DNA from: Variovorax sp. KBW07
GTDB taxonomy: Bacteria > Pseudomonadota > Gammaproteobacteria > Burkholderiales > Burkholderiaceae_C
DNA: 53,899 nucleotides
NCBI RefSeq assembly: GCF_003852515.1
Contig: NZ_QAJK01000071.1
Span: forward strand, 1 to 53,899
Direction of reading: 5' to 3'
A model generated the notes under the pieces. It ran no database searches. It was not told where the DNA came from and saw nothing but the letters and a program-made list of their open reading frames with translations. The position numbers and the translations under genes are program-made. This document shows, one piece after another, positions 41,115-50,642 of the stretch (the first letter of the stretch is position 1; the number at the start of each line of letters is the position of its first letter).

Positions 41115-43422
41115 CGATCCCCCTGCGCGCGCAACGCCGCGCCGTGCCCTTTCCGTGTGCCGTGCTGGCGATCGCGCTGGCGGCCGCCGGCAGCGCATCG
41201 GCACAGTCCCGCCCGTGGCCCTGCCCGCGCCGGCGGCGAGCCCCGCGCCAGCCGCATCCGCCCCCGCTGCCGCGCAAGCCCCCGCCGCCGGCGTGGTGCG
41301 CGAGCTCAACCTCACGCAGCTGGGCATCGACTACGCGGTGCAGCTGCGCGGCATCAGCGGCACCGTGGGCATTCCGTTCAACGTGCGCGCCGACGAGCTG
41401 GTCACGGCCGCTTCGCTCAAGCTGAACTACGCCTATTCGCCTTCGCTGATTCCCGAGCTCTCGCACCTGAAGGTGACGGTGAACGACGTGCTGGTCGCTA
41501 CCCTGGCGGTGAACCGCGCCGAGGCCGGCAAGCCGCAGACCGCCGAAATTCCGATCGACCGGCGCCTGATCACCGAGTTCAACCGCATCAACATCGAGCT
41601 GATCGGCCACTACACGCGCGACTGCGAAGACCCGGCGCACACCAGCCTGTGGGCGCGCATCGATGCTTCGAGCACGCTGAAGCTGGCGGTGTCGCCGCTC
41701 AAGCTGACCAACGACCTGGCGGCGCTGCCGCAGCCCTTCTTCGACCGCCGCGACGTGCGGCGCGCGCGCATTCCCTTCGTGTTCGGCAGCCCCGAGACGC
41801 CGCCGGTGCTCGAAGCGGCCGGCGTGGTGTCGTCATGGTTCGGCGCGCTGGCCGACTACCGCGGCGCCACCTTCCCGGTGTCGCGCGGCGAGCTGCCGGC
41901 CGGCCACGCGGTGGTGTTCGCCACGCCCGAATCGAATCTTCCCAACCTGCAGCTGCCGGCCATCCAGGGGCCGTCGCTCGCCGTGGTCGACAACCCGCAA
42001 GACCCGTCCGGCAAGCTGCTGCTGGTGATGGGCCGCACGCCGGACGAGCTGCGCACCGCGGCCGCCGCGCTGGCGCTGAACAGCAAGGCCTTTGCCGGCG
42101 CGCTGGCGTCGGTCACCGCGTTCCAGGAGCCGCCGGCGCGCAAGCCCTACGACGCGCCGCGCTGGGTGCCGAGCGACCGCCCGCTGCAACTGGGCGAGCT
42201 GACGACGGCCACCGACCTCTCGGTGTCGGGCTACAACCCCGACGTGGTCCGCGTCAACCTGCAGCTGCCGCCCGACCTGTTCACCTGGCGCAGCCGCGGC
42301 ATTCCGCTGGACCTGCAATACCGCTACACGCCGCGCGTGCGGCCCGACCAGTCGACGCTGAACGTCAACGTCAACGACAACTTCGTGGGCGCGCTGCCGC
42401 TGCGCTCGGCCAACCCGGCCGGCGACAAGTGGTGGAACCCGCTGGCGGTGAAGCTCATGCCCGACGGCACGCTGGTCGAGCGCAAGGAAATCATCCTGCC
42501 GCCGCTGGCCATGGGCCCGCGCAGCCAGCTGCGGCTGCACTACTACTTCGAGCCCTTCGGCGGGCGCTGCATTCCGCAGCTGGACAACGTGCGCGGCGCG
42601 ATCGACCCCACGTCGAAGATCGACCTGACGAGCTTTCCGCACTTCATCGCCATGCCCGAGCTCGCGGCCTATGCCAACGGCGGCTTCCCGTTCTCGCGCA
42701 TGGCCGACCTGTCCGAGACGGCCGTCATCCTGCCCGACCAGGCCGACGGCACCGACACCGAAACCTACCTGGGCCTGCTGGGCCAGATCGGCCACGCCAC
42801 CGGCTACCCGGCGCTGCGCGTGAAGGTCGGCCGTTCGGCCGAAGTGGCGCAGTGGGCCGACAAGGACCTGCTGGTGATCGGCAACCTGCAGAACCAGCCG
42901 CTGTTCACGCAGTGGGCCGACAAGATGCCGCTCAAGCGCAACGGCGCCGCACCCGAGATCAAGCTCAACAGCTGGATCGACAACGCCATCGACTTCGTGA
43001 TCGGCGCGCGCAAGCGCGAAGACTTGCCGGGCTCGATGCAGATCGCGGTAAGCAGCGACGGGCAGGACGCCGCGCTGGCCGGCTTCGAATCGCCGCTGCG
43101 CAGCGGCCGCAGCGTGGTGGCCGCCATTACCAATCCGGCCTCGAAGGAAGCGCTGCTCAATGCGCTGATGACGCCCGACCTGCTCAAGCGCGTGCAGGGC
43201 AGCATGACCCTCGTGCGCGACACGCAGGTCAACAGCGTGCTGGGCGGCGACACCTACTACGTCGGCCGCCTGCCGCCGATGGCCTGGCTGCAATGGAACC
43301 TGTCGCGCAGCCCGCTGATGCTGGCCGGGCTGATCGTGGTGCTGGCGCTGCTGGGCGCGGCCATTTCCTATGCGGGCCTCCAACTGCGGGCGCGCCGCCG
43401 CCTGTCGGTCAAGGCCAAGTAA
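41111..43422 (+). CDS. bcsB: Cellulose synthase periplasmic subunit BcsB, frameshifted at signal peptide
   Basis: BcsB is the periplasmic, C-terminally anchored partner of BcsA that guides the glucan. Starting at GTG 41111 (overlapping the bcsA stop) one reads a good signal peptide: basic start, helix CAVLAIALAAAG, cut SASA-Q. The mature protein (PPVALPAPAAS..., then VRELNLTQLGIDYAVQLRG) continues in another frame from about 41208 to 43422. One additional base in the C run at 41207-41210 would join them exactly. The body is otherwise intact, including a C-terminal TM helix and RARRRLSVKAK tail. Either a sequence error or a real mutation. Confidence 0.85.
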
Positions 43423-43429
43423 CTTGCCC

Positions 43430-44710
43430 ATGCGACCTTCTTTTTCGAGCTTCTCTTCAACCGGCCTGCGGGCTGGCCGGCGCGCCTTGCTGGGCGCCGG
43501 CGGGCTGGCCGGGCTCGCGCTGGCCATGCCACGGATCGCGGGGGCCGCATCGGCCTCGCCGTCGGCGCTGGCTGCCGCGGCGGCGGCGGCGTCCGCGCAA
43601 CCCAAGTGCCATCCGGCAACGGATTGGGCCGCCTTCGCGGCGCGCCACATCCAGCCTGATGGCCGCGTCATCGACTTCAACACGCCGCAGCAGCAGTCCA
43701 CCTCCGAAGGACAGTCGTACGGGCTGTTCTTTGCGCTGGTCCACAACGAGCGCGACATGTTCGCGCGCATCCTGGCCTGGACCGAAGCCAACCTGGCGGG
43801 CGGCAGCCTGGCCAAGCAACTGCCGGCCTGGCAGTGGGGCCGCAAGCCCGACGGCGGCTGGGGCGTGCTCGACCCCAACCCCGCGTCGGACGCCGACCTG
43901 TGGATCGCCTACGCCCTCATGGAAGCCGGCCGCCTGTGGAACGACGCCCGCTACCGCACGCTCGGGCGCAACGTGCTGTCGTTGGCGACGCGCGACGAAG
44001 TGGTGTCGCTGCCCGGGCTCGGCCGCATGCTGCTGCCCTGGCCCAAGTCTGTCGCCACCGCGCCGCTGTGGCGGCTCAACCCGAGCTACATGCCGCTGCA
44101 GCTGCTGCGCTACTTCCAGCAGGCCGACCCCACCGGGCCCTGGCAGGAGGTGACCGACAACACGCTGCGCATGTTCGGCGCCGTGGCGCCGCGCGGCTTT
44201 GCGCCCGACTGGTGTGCCTGGTCGCAGGACACGCGCGCCTTCGTGGCCGATCCGCTCAAGGGCACCACGGGCAGCTACGACGCGATCCGCGTCTACCTCT
44301 GGGCGGGCATGCTGTCCGACAAGGACCCGGCCCGCAAGATGCTGCTGCTGAACCTGCGCGGCCCGCGCCAGCTGCTGGCCGACCGCCAGCCGGTGCCCGA
44401 GTCGGTCGACACCGCCAGCGGTGCCGTTCGCGGCATGGGGCCGGTGGGCTTTTCGGGCGCGCTGTTGCCTTACCTGAAGGCACTGGGCGACACCGATGCG
44501 CTGGCCACCCAGGTGGCGCGCGTGCCGGGCGGCGGTGGCGACACCTCGACGACACCCCCCGCATCCTCGCCGCCCGCGCCGTTGCCCTACTACGAACAGT
44601 GCCTGCTGATCTTCGGCCAGGCGTGGCTCGACGGCCGTTATGAATTCGGCCGCAACGGCCAGCTGCAACCCTCATGGAGAACGCTATGCCGTCCCAATCG
44701 ACCGGCTTGA
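43430..44710 (+). CDS. bcsZ: Endo-1,4-beta-glucanase BcsZ (GH8)
   Basis: A 426-residue periplasmic GH8 endoglucanase that trims nascent cellulose. The proton-donor Glu93 lies in STSEGQSYGLFFAL. Asp154/Asp156 lie in SDADLWIAYALMEAGRLW. The signal region AGRRALLGAGGLAGLALAMP has paired arginines before a hydrophobic stretch, so export by Tat is possible. The loop GGGGDTSTTPPASSPPAPLP near residue 370 is an unusual proline-rich insertion. It starts seven bases after the bcsB stop and overlaps the bcsC start. Confidence 0.93.
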   Translation: MRPSFSSFSSTGLRAGRRALLGAGGLAGLALAMPRIAGAASASPSALAAAAAAASAQPKCHPATDWAAFAARHIQPDGRVIDFNTPQQQSTSEGQSYGLFFALVHNERDMFARILAWTEANLAGGSLAKQLPAWQWGRKPDGGWGVLDPNPASDADLWIAYALMEAGRLWNDARYRTLGRNVLSLATRDEVVSLPGLGRMLLPWPKSVATAPLWRLNPSYMPLQLLRYFQQADPTGPWQEVTDNTLRMFGAVAPRGFAPDWCAWSQDTRAFVADPLKGTTGSYDAIRVYLWAGMLSDKDPARKMLLLNLRGPRQLLADRQPVPESVDTASGAVRGMGPVGFSGALLPYLKALGDTDALATQVARVPGGGGDTSTTPPASSPPAPLPYYEQCLLIFGQAWLDGRYEFGRNGQLQPSWRTLCRPNRPA

Positions 44711-47700
44711 AGCCGCAGCGTCCGCCCTCTTCGCCCCGCGCGTCGCACTCCCGGCAATGGCTCGCGTGCATGGGCATGCTCGCCGCCCTGTGCACCAGCG
44801 GACAGGTGCATGCGCAGGCCGACGCCCGCGCGGCGCTGATCGAGCAAGGCAACTACTGGCAGGCCCAGGGCCGTGCCGACCTGGCCGAGGAAAGCTGGAA
44901 GAAGCTGCTGCGCGTCGATCCGCAATCGGCCGACGCGATGTACGGCATGGCGCAGGTCGAGCTGTCGCGCGGCAATGCCGAGCCCGCGCGCAGCTGGGTG
45001 GCGCGGCTGCGCACCGCGCACCCCAACGACAGCCGGCTGGCCCGCCTGCAGCAGCAGGCGCAACAGCCATCGCAAGGCAGCACGCTGCAGCGCGCCCGCG
45101 CCGCCGCGCGCGCCGGCCGTGCCGCCGAAGCGGTCGAGCTGTACCGCGCCCAGTTCGACAACAAGCCGCCACCGGAAGCGCTGGCGCTGGAGTATTACCA
45201 GGTGCTGGCCAGCACGCCCCAAGGCGGCGACGAAGGCCGCAAGGGCCTCGAGCAGCTGGTGAAAGACCACCCCGACAACACCAGCTACCGACTGGCGCTG
45301 GCGCAGCAGAAGACCTACAGCGAACCCACGCGCCGCGCGGGCATCCGCGAACTGGCCGACCTGTCGAAGCAGCCCGCCGTGGCCACTGCCGCGCGGGCCG
45401 CATGGCGACAGGCGCTGATCTGGCTCGACGCGCGCGCGCCCGACATTCCGCTGTACCAGGACTTCCTGGCCAACAACGCCGCCGACACCGCCGTGGCCGC
45501 GCGCCTGGAAACCCTCACCACCGGCAAGACGGCCGCCGCCTCCGGCCCCGACGTGCCGACGGGCGAAGGCTTCAGGGCGCTGGACCGTGGCGACTCGGCC
45601 ACCGCCGAGCAGCGCTTCCAGGCCGCCCTGCGCACCAAAGCCGACGACACCGAGGCCCTGGGTGGCCTGGGCCTGGTGCGGATGCGCCAGGAGCGCTTCG
45701 GCGAAGCACAGGAACTGCTGGAACGCGCGGTGCGCGCTGGTGCCAGCAAGTGGAACTCGGCACTGCAAAGCGCCAACTACTGGGTGCTGGTCGGGCAGGC
45801 ACGGGCCGCGCAAGGCAAGAACGACCTGCGCGGTGCGCAATCGCTGTACGAACGCGCCGTGCGCATCGATCCGCGCGAGCCCGTGGGGCAAGTGGCTTTG
45901 GCCGACCTGCGTGCCGCCGCCGGCGACTACGCGCAGGCCGAGCAAGGCTACAAGCGCGTGCTCGAAGGCAAGCCGTCGAATGCGCAGGCACTGCGCGGGC
46001 TGATCTCGGTGTACGGCCAGACCGGCCGCGCCGACGAAGCCTCCGAGCTTGCCAAGCGCCTCACGCCCGAACAGGCCGCCCAACTCGGCGGCCTGCGCAA
46101 CATGCAGGTCGAGCAGGCACGCAACCGTGCCCGCCAGCAGGCCGATGCCGGTGACGCGGCCGGCGCGCAGCGCACGCTCGAAGACGCGATGCTCGCGGCG
46201 CCCGACAGCCCGTGGGTGCGCCTCGATCTGGCCAACATCTACCGCAAGCAGGGCATGGTGTCCGAGGCGCGCGGCGTGATGGAAGGGCTGCTCATGTCGC
46301 AGCCCGACATGCCCGACGCGCTCTACGCCAGCGCCCTGCTCGCCTCCGAAACGGGCGACGCGGCCAGCGGCATCCAGTACCTGGAACGCATTCCCGCCGG
46401 ATCGCGCACGCGCGACATGGCGGCACTGCAACGCCGCCTGTGGGCGCAGTCGCAGGCCGCACGCGCGCTGGCGCTCGCGCGGCAAGGCCAGGTCGATGCC
46501 GCGCGCGGCGTGCTGGCGCAGGCCGAGGCTTCGCTGAGCACCGACATGCCGGCCGAGCTGTGGGGCCAGCTGGCGGGCGCCTATGCCGAGATCGGCGATG
46601 CACCGCGCGCGCTCGCCATGAGCCGCCAACTGCTGGCACGCACGCCCAACCCGGGCATCGGCGACCGGCTGCTGTACGCGTCGGTGCTGCTCAAGACCAA
46701 GCAGGACATCGAGCTGTCGGCCGTGCTGCGCCAGCTGGCCGGCGTCAACATGACCGCCAGCCAGCGCAACGACTTCGACAACCTGCGCATTGCCTTCGCG
46801 CTGCGCCAGACCGATGCGCTGCGCGAGGCCGGCAACCTCGAGGCCGCCTACAACGCGATGGCGCCGGTGCTGGCCGAGCGGCCGAACGATCCGCAGGCGA
46901 TGGCCGCGCTGGCCCGCCTGTACTCGGCGGCACGCGACGAAGCCCAGGCGCTGGCGCTGTACCAGCGCATCCTGCAGCGCAACCCGACCGACCTCGACAC
47001 CCTGCTGGCCGCCGCCGCCAGTGCCAGCGCGCAGCGCGAACACGGCGAGGCCGAGAACTACGTGATGGCCGCGCTGAAGCAGGCGCCCGACCAGTCGCGC
47101 GTGCTGGCTGCCGCGGGCCGCGTGTACCGCAACGCGGGCGAGAGCCGCAAGGCGGAGCAGTACCTGCGCGCCGCGGTGGAAGCCGACCGGCAGGTGGCCA
47201 CGGGCGGCAATGCCGTGCCGAGTGGCATGCCGCAGCAGATGCCCGCCGCCAACCCCTTTGCCGGCATGACGGGCGGTGCGCCCAGCGCGGCGGTTCCCAC
47301 GGGCTACCCGCCGGCCAATGGCAATCCTTTTGCGCAGGCACGCATGCAGCCGGTGAGCTACCCGGCCGCGCCTGCGTACCCCGCAGCCGCATACCCGGCG
47401 AACCAGGCTTATCCGGCGAACCCCGCATATCCGGCCTACCCTGTGGCCGGGGCCGCACCGGTCGCCTATCCGCCGGGCGCCCTGCCCTGGGCCTCGAACG
47501 CGCCGGCCGCTGGGTCGAACGCGAAGGGCCGCAAGGCGACGGCCGCCAATGCGTCGCGCACGGCACGCAACAGCAACAACAACGCGCCCCAGGCCGCGGC
47601 CTACATGGCGCCGTCGATGCAGCCGTACCCCGTGGCCGGCGGCCAGCAGGCCGCACCGGTGTACATCCCGCAGGCGCAGCCCGCCGGCTATCCGCAGCAA

Positions 47701-49047
47701 GCTGGCTACCCGCCACCGGGCTATCCGCAGGCGAATGCCGCCTATGCCCAGGCCAACACACCGCTGCCGCGCCCCGGCGCCGAGCCGAGCTGGAACACGG
47801 CCCCGCGCAACGCGCCGGCCAATCCGCTGGTGTCGGAGCTGCAGGAGCTGGAAGCGCAGCGCGCCATCAGCCTGACGGCCGGCACGGTGTTCCGCAACCG
47901 CGCGGGCGAGGCCGGGCTGAGCCAGTTGACGGACTTCCAGTTGCCGATCCAGGCGCGCTTTCCGGTCGGCGAAGGCAAGATCGTCGTCGGCGTCACGCCG
48001 ACCGTGCTCGACGCCGGCACGCCCGCCGGCGACTACCCGACGGGCGCCCGCTTCGGCGGTGGCCCGGCCGCTGCCATCAACGGCCTGCGCAACGGTGTGC
48101 TGCCGGGCCAGCAGAACGCTTCCGGCGTGGGCCTGAGCGTGGGCTACGAAGGCCGGAATTTCGATGCCAGCCTGGGTACAACCCCGCTGGGCTTTCCCAC
48201 CACCAACGTGGTCGGCAACGCGACCTTCAAGGGCAGCTTCGGCGACAGCTGGAACTACAAGGCCGATTTCTCGCGCCGCGCGGTGACCGACAGCCTGCTG
48301 TCGTTCGCGGGCGCGAAGGACGAGCGCACCAACGAACGCTGGGGCGGCGTGGTCGCCACCGGCGCGCGCGGCGACATCGGCTACGACGACGGCACCTATG
48401 GCGTGTACAGCTACCTTGCGGCGCATGGCATCACGGGCAAGAACGTGCGCAGCAACTCGCGCATCGAGACCGGCGGCGGCGCCTACCTGCACCTGGTGAA
48501 CAGCGCCAGTTCCAAGCTCACGCTGGGCATGAACATCGGGTTGATGGGCTACGAGAAGAACCTGAGCTACTACACCTTTGGCCAGGGCGGCTACTTCAGC
48601 CCGCAGAGCTTCGTGAGCGTGGCGTTCCCGGTCGACTGGACCGGCCGCGCCGACCGGCTCGCGTGGCGCCTGAATGCGTCGCTCGGCGTGCAGTCGTTCA
48701 CCCAGAAAGAGTCGCCCTACTTCCCGACCGACCCGACGCGCAACGGCGCGGCATCGGGCGCGGCGAGCACGGCGGCACAACTGGGCCTGACCAACGCGGT
48801 CTACAACAACATGTACCCGCGCACTTCGAAGACTGGCCTGGCCTACAACCTGGGCGCGGTGATCGAGTACCAACTGGCACCCCGCATGTTCCTGGGCGGC
48901 GCGCTCGCGCTGAACAACGCGCAGAACTACCGCCAGTTCACGGGCAGCCTGTACCTGCGCTATGTGTTCGGTGGCTCGAGCAGCCTGGGCGTGCCGAGCG
49001 GCACGACGCTGAACCCGATGGTGTCGCCGTACACGCCGCTGCTGTGA
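44686..49047 (+). CDS. bcsC: Cellulose export protein BcsC (TPR + outer-membrane barrel)
   Basis: A 1453-residue secretion pore. ATG 44686 is preferred because GGAGA lies five bases upstream; another ATG is at 44674. A signal peptide ends SGQVHAQ. About 17-20 TPR-like helical repeats span roughly 30-850. A tyrosine/proline/alanine-rich linker follows (about 855-1047, with YPAN and AYP units). A C-terminal BcsC beta-barrel (about 1060-1453) begins FRNRAGEAGLSQLTDFQLP and ends in strand RYVFGGSS. The 5' end lies inside bcsZ. The linker is not typical of E. coli BcsC. Confidence 0.95.
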   Translation: MPSQSTGLKPQRPPSSPRASHSRQWLACMGMLAALCTSGQVHAQADARAALIEQGNYWQAQGRADLAEESWKKLLRVDPQSADAMYGMAQVELSRGNAEPARSWVARLRTAHPNDSRLARLQQQAQQPSQGSTLQRARAAARAGRAAEAVELYRAQFDNKPPPEALALEYYQVLASTPQGGDEGRKGLEQLVKDHPDNTSYRLALAQQKTYSEPTRRAGIRELADLSKQPAVATAARAAWRQALIWLDARAPDIPLYQDFLANNAADTAVAARLETLTTGKTAAASGPDVPTGEGFRALDRGDSATAEQRFQAALRTKADDTEALGGLGLVRMRQERFGEAQELLERAVRAGASKWNSALQSANYWVLVGQARAAQGKNDLRGAQSLYERAVRIDPREPVGQVALADLRAAAGDYAQAEQGYKRVLEGKPSNAQALRGLISVYGQTGRADEASELAKRLTPEQAAQLGGLRNMQVEQARNRARQQADAGDAAGAQRTLEDAMLAAPDSPWVRLDLANIYRKQGMVSEARGVMEGLLMSQPDMPDALYASALLASETGDAASGIQYLERIPAGSRTRDMAALQRRLWAQSQAARALALARQGQVDAARGVLAQAEASLSTDMPAELWGQLAGAYAEIGDAPRALAMSRQLLARTPNPGIGDRLLYASVLLKTKQDIELSAVLRQLAGVNMTASQRNDFDNLRIAFALRQTDALREAGNLEAAYNAMAPVLAERPNDPQAMAALARLYSAARDEAQALALYQRILQRNPTDLDTLLAAAASASAQREHGEAENYVMAALKQAPDQSRVLAAAGRVYRNAGESRKAEQYLRAAVEADRQVATGGNAVPSGMPQQMPAANPFAGMTGGAPSAAVPTGYPPANGNPFAQARMQPVSYPAAPAYPAAAYPANQAYPANPAYPAYPVAGAAPVAYPPGALPWASNAPAAGSNAKGRKATAANASRTARNSNNNAPQAAAYMAPSMQPYPVAGGQQAAPVYIPQAQPAGYPQQAGYPPPGYPQANAAYAQANTPLPRPGAEPSWNTAPRNAPANPLVSELQELEAQRAISLTAGTVFRNRAGEAGLSQLTDFQLPIQARFPVGEGKIVVGVTPTVLDAGTPAGDYPTGARFGGGPAAAINGLRNGVLPGQQNASGVGLSVGYEGRNFDASLGTTPLGFPTTNVVGNATFKGSFGDSWNYKADFSRRAVTDSLLSFAGAKDERTNERWGGVVATGARGDIGYDDGTYGVYSYLAAHGITGKNVRSNSRIETGGGAYLHLVNSASSKLTLGMNIGLMGYEKNLSYYTFGQGGYFSPQSFVSVAFPVDWTGRADRLAWRLNASLGVQSFTQKESPYFPTDPTRNGAASGAASTAAQLGLTNAVYNNMYPRTSKTGLAYNLGAVIEYQLAPRMFLGGALALNNAQNYRQFTGSLYLRYVFGGSSSLGVPSGTTLNPMVSPYTPLL

Positions 49048-49062
49048 TGCTGCTGCCTTGAC

Positions 49063-49082
49063 GCCGCTCTCGCTGTAGCGGC
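49063..49082. terminator. Weak hairpin between convergent bcsC and GGDEF-EAL genes
   Basis: GCCGCT / AGCGGC (6-bp stem, eight-base loop) lies in the 66-base gap. There is no T run on either side, so its role as terminator is uncertain. Confidence 0.3.
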
Positions 49083-49113
49083 AGGCGGCGAGGCCTTCGA
49101 AGGAAGTCCTGGC

Positions 49114-50496
49114 CTATGCCGCCGGCGGCAGTGGCGCTGGCGGCGTCGCCACGGCGGGAACCACGGCGGTGCCGTTGCCCCACAGCGGCGCCTTCTCGAA
49201 TTCGCCCACCCACTTCAGCACGTCCTTGGCGGCCATCGGCATCGCGATGCCGTAGCCCTGCGCCAGCGTGCAGCCCATGGCGAGCAGCGCCTCGCCCTGG
49301 CCCAGCGTTTCCACGCCCTCGGCCACGGCCGTGAGCCCGAGCGCCTGCAGCAGCGCCAGGATGCCCTGCACGATGGCGCGGTCCTGGGCGTTGTCCAGCA
49401 TGCCGCGCACGAAAGACTGGTCGATCTTGACCGCCGACACCGGCAGTTGCCGCAGGTAGGTCAGCGACGAATAGCCCGTGCCGAAGTCATCGATGGTCAC
49501 GCCCACGCCGAGCGCCTTGCAGGCCTCGACGAACAGCGCCACATTGGCGAACTGGCTGATGGCCGTGGTTTCGAGAAGCTCGAGCTCCAGCATGCCCGCG
49601 CCCAGTTTCGGAAACTGCGAGAGGTGCCTGGCCAGCCGGTCGACGAAGTCCCAGCGCATCATGTGGCGCGGCGCCACGTTCACGCTGACCGAAATCTGCA
49701 GGCCGGCCAGGCGCCACTGGTGCGCCTGCCAGAGCGCGGTGCCGATGGCCCAGTCGCCCACCTGCTCGACCAGCGCGTCGTCTTCGATCAGCGGCACGAA
49801 CTGCACCGGCGGCAGCAGGCCGCGCTCGGGGTGCTGCCAGCGGATCAGCGCCTCGACGCCGACCACCACGCCGCGCTGCATGTCGACCTTGGGCTGGTAG
49901 ACCAGGAAAAACTCGTCTTGCACCAGCCCTTCCTGGATGCGCTGGCGCTCGCGCACCACCTGCTCGTCGGCACGCGCTTGCGGAGCGTCGAAGTAATGCA
50001 CTTTGCCGTCGGACGCGCGCTTGGCAAAGAAGGCCGCGTGCTGCGCCTGGCGCAAGGCGGTTTCGGGCGGCGGGCCGTTGCTGTCGAGCAGCATGGCGCC
50101 CACGCTTGCATCGAGGCTGACGACCTGGTCGCGCCAGGTCCAGGGCACGGCCAGCGCGTTCTGGATGCTTTCGAGCACCTGCGCGCACTGCGAGGTGCCA
50201 AGGCCGGCGAACACGGCCGCGAATTCATCGCCGCCGACACGGGCCATCACGCTTTCGCGCGGCAGGTTGGCCTGGATGCGACGGGCCACCTCTTCGAGCG
50301 CCGCGTTGCCGGCCACCATGCCGTGGCGGTCGTTCAGGTCGCGGAAACGGTCGATGTCGAGGTAGCAGACGGCCGCCAGGCGCTTGCCCGAGCGGGCCCA
50401 GTCGGCCATCAACGGGCGCAGCACTTCATCCGGCGGAAGACGTGCCGAACCGTCGTAGTGCGACGGGAGTGAGACGATAGGTTGCTTGGTCGACAA
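49114..50496 (-). CDS. GGDEF-EAL c-di-GMP turnover protein
   Basis: A 460-residue cytosolic two-domain protein from a TTG start. The GGDEF motif (88-92) is intact with YLDIDRFRDLND. The RxxD inhibitory site is lost (P79-x-x-S82). The EAL domain has EAL (215-217), Asn273 in SVNVAPRHM, Glu309, Asp336/Asp337 (IDDFGTGYSSL), Lys357 (VKIDQSF) and AEGVET, so phosphodiesterase activity is expected. It is convergent with bcsC. It may lower c-di-GMP near the cellulose synthase or act bifunctionally. Confidence 0.92.
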   Translation of the reverse strand: MSTKQPIVSLPSHYDGSARLPPDEVLRPLMADWARSGKRLAAVCYLDIDRFRDLNDRHGMVAGNAALEEVARRIQANLPRESVMARVGGDEFAAVFAGLGTSQCAQVLESIQNALAVPWTWRDQVVSLDASVGAMLLDSNGPPPETALRQAQHAAFFAKRASDGKVHYFDAPQARADEQVVRERQRIQEGLVQDEFFLVYQPKVDMQRGVVVGVEALIRWQHPERGLLPPVQFVPLIEDDALVEQVGDWAIGTALWQAHQWRLAGLQISVSVNVAPRHMMRWDFVDRLARHLSQFPKLGAGMLELELLETTAISQFANVALFVEACKALGVGVTIDDFGTGYSSLTYLRQLPVSAVKIDQSFVRGMLDNAQDRAIVQGILALLQALGLTAVAEGVETLGQGEALLAMGCTLAQGYGIAMPMAAKDVLKWVGEFEKAPLWGNGTAVVPAVATPPAPLPPAA

Positions 50497-50617
50497 AAAA
50501 GAATGGCTCCGAAACGGCGCGGACTATTGTTCTCCCAATTCTGGGTTTTCTGCGTCTTGCAACGTGGATTTGTTACAGACGCGGTTTACACACAACACTC
50601 ATGCATGCATGCGATTG

Positions 50618-50639
50618 TTGAATGGCGTCAACAATGGGA
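50618..50639. promoter_or_regulatory. Inverted repeat between the I78 lipoprotein and GGDEF-EAL genes
   Basis: ATTGTTGA and TCAACAAT form a perfect 8-bp inverted repeat with a six-base spacer, just beyond the I78 gene stop and upstream of the GGDEF-EAL gene. It may be an operator or a 3' hairpin. Its half-sites resemble TGTTG-T-CAACA in front of bcsD. Confidence 0.35.
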
Positions 50640-50642
50640 CGA

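Noticed and set aside
38814-41327. Open frame opposite bcsA/bcsQ
   Set aside because: It is low-complexity His/Arg/Gln-rich and antisense to conserved cellulose genes.
47371-47480. Tandem YPAN-coding units considered as a DNA repeat or CRISPR-like array
   Set aside because: The units are short, imperfect and in frame within bcsC, so they are protein low complexity, not an array.
44638-48873. Very long open frame (about 1400 codons) on the minus strand opposite bcsC
   Set aside because: It is antisense to a complete, motif-supported bcsC. It is rich in Arg/Gly/Ala/His with no domain, and such shadow frames are expected in GC-rich DNA.
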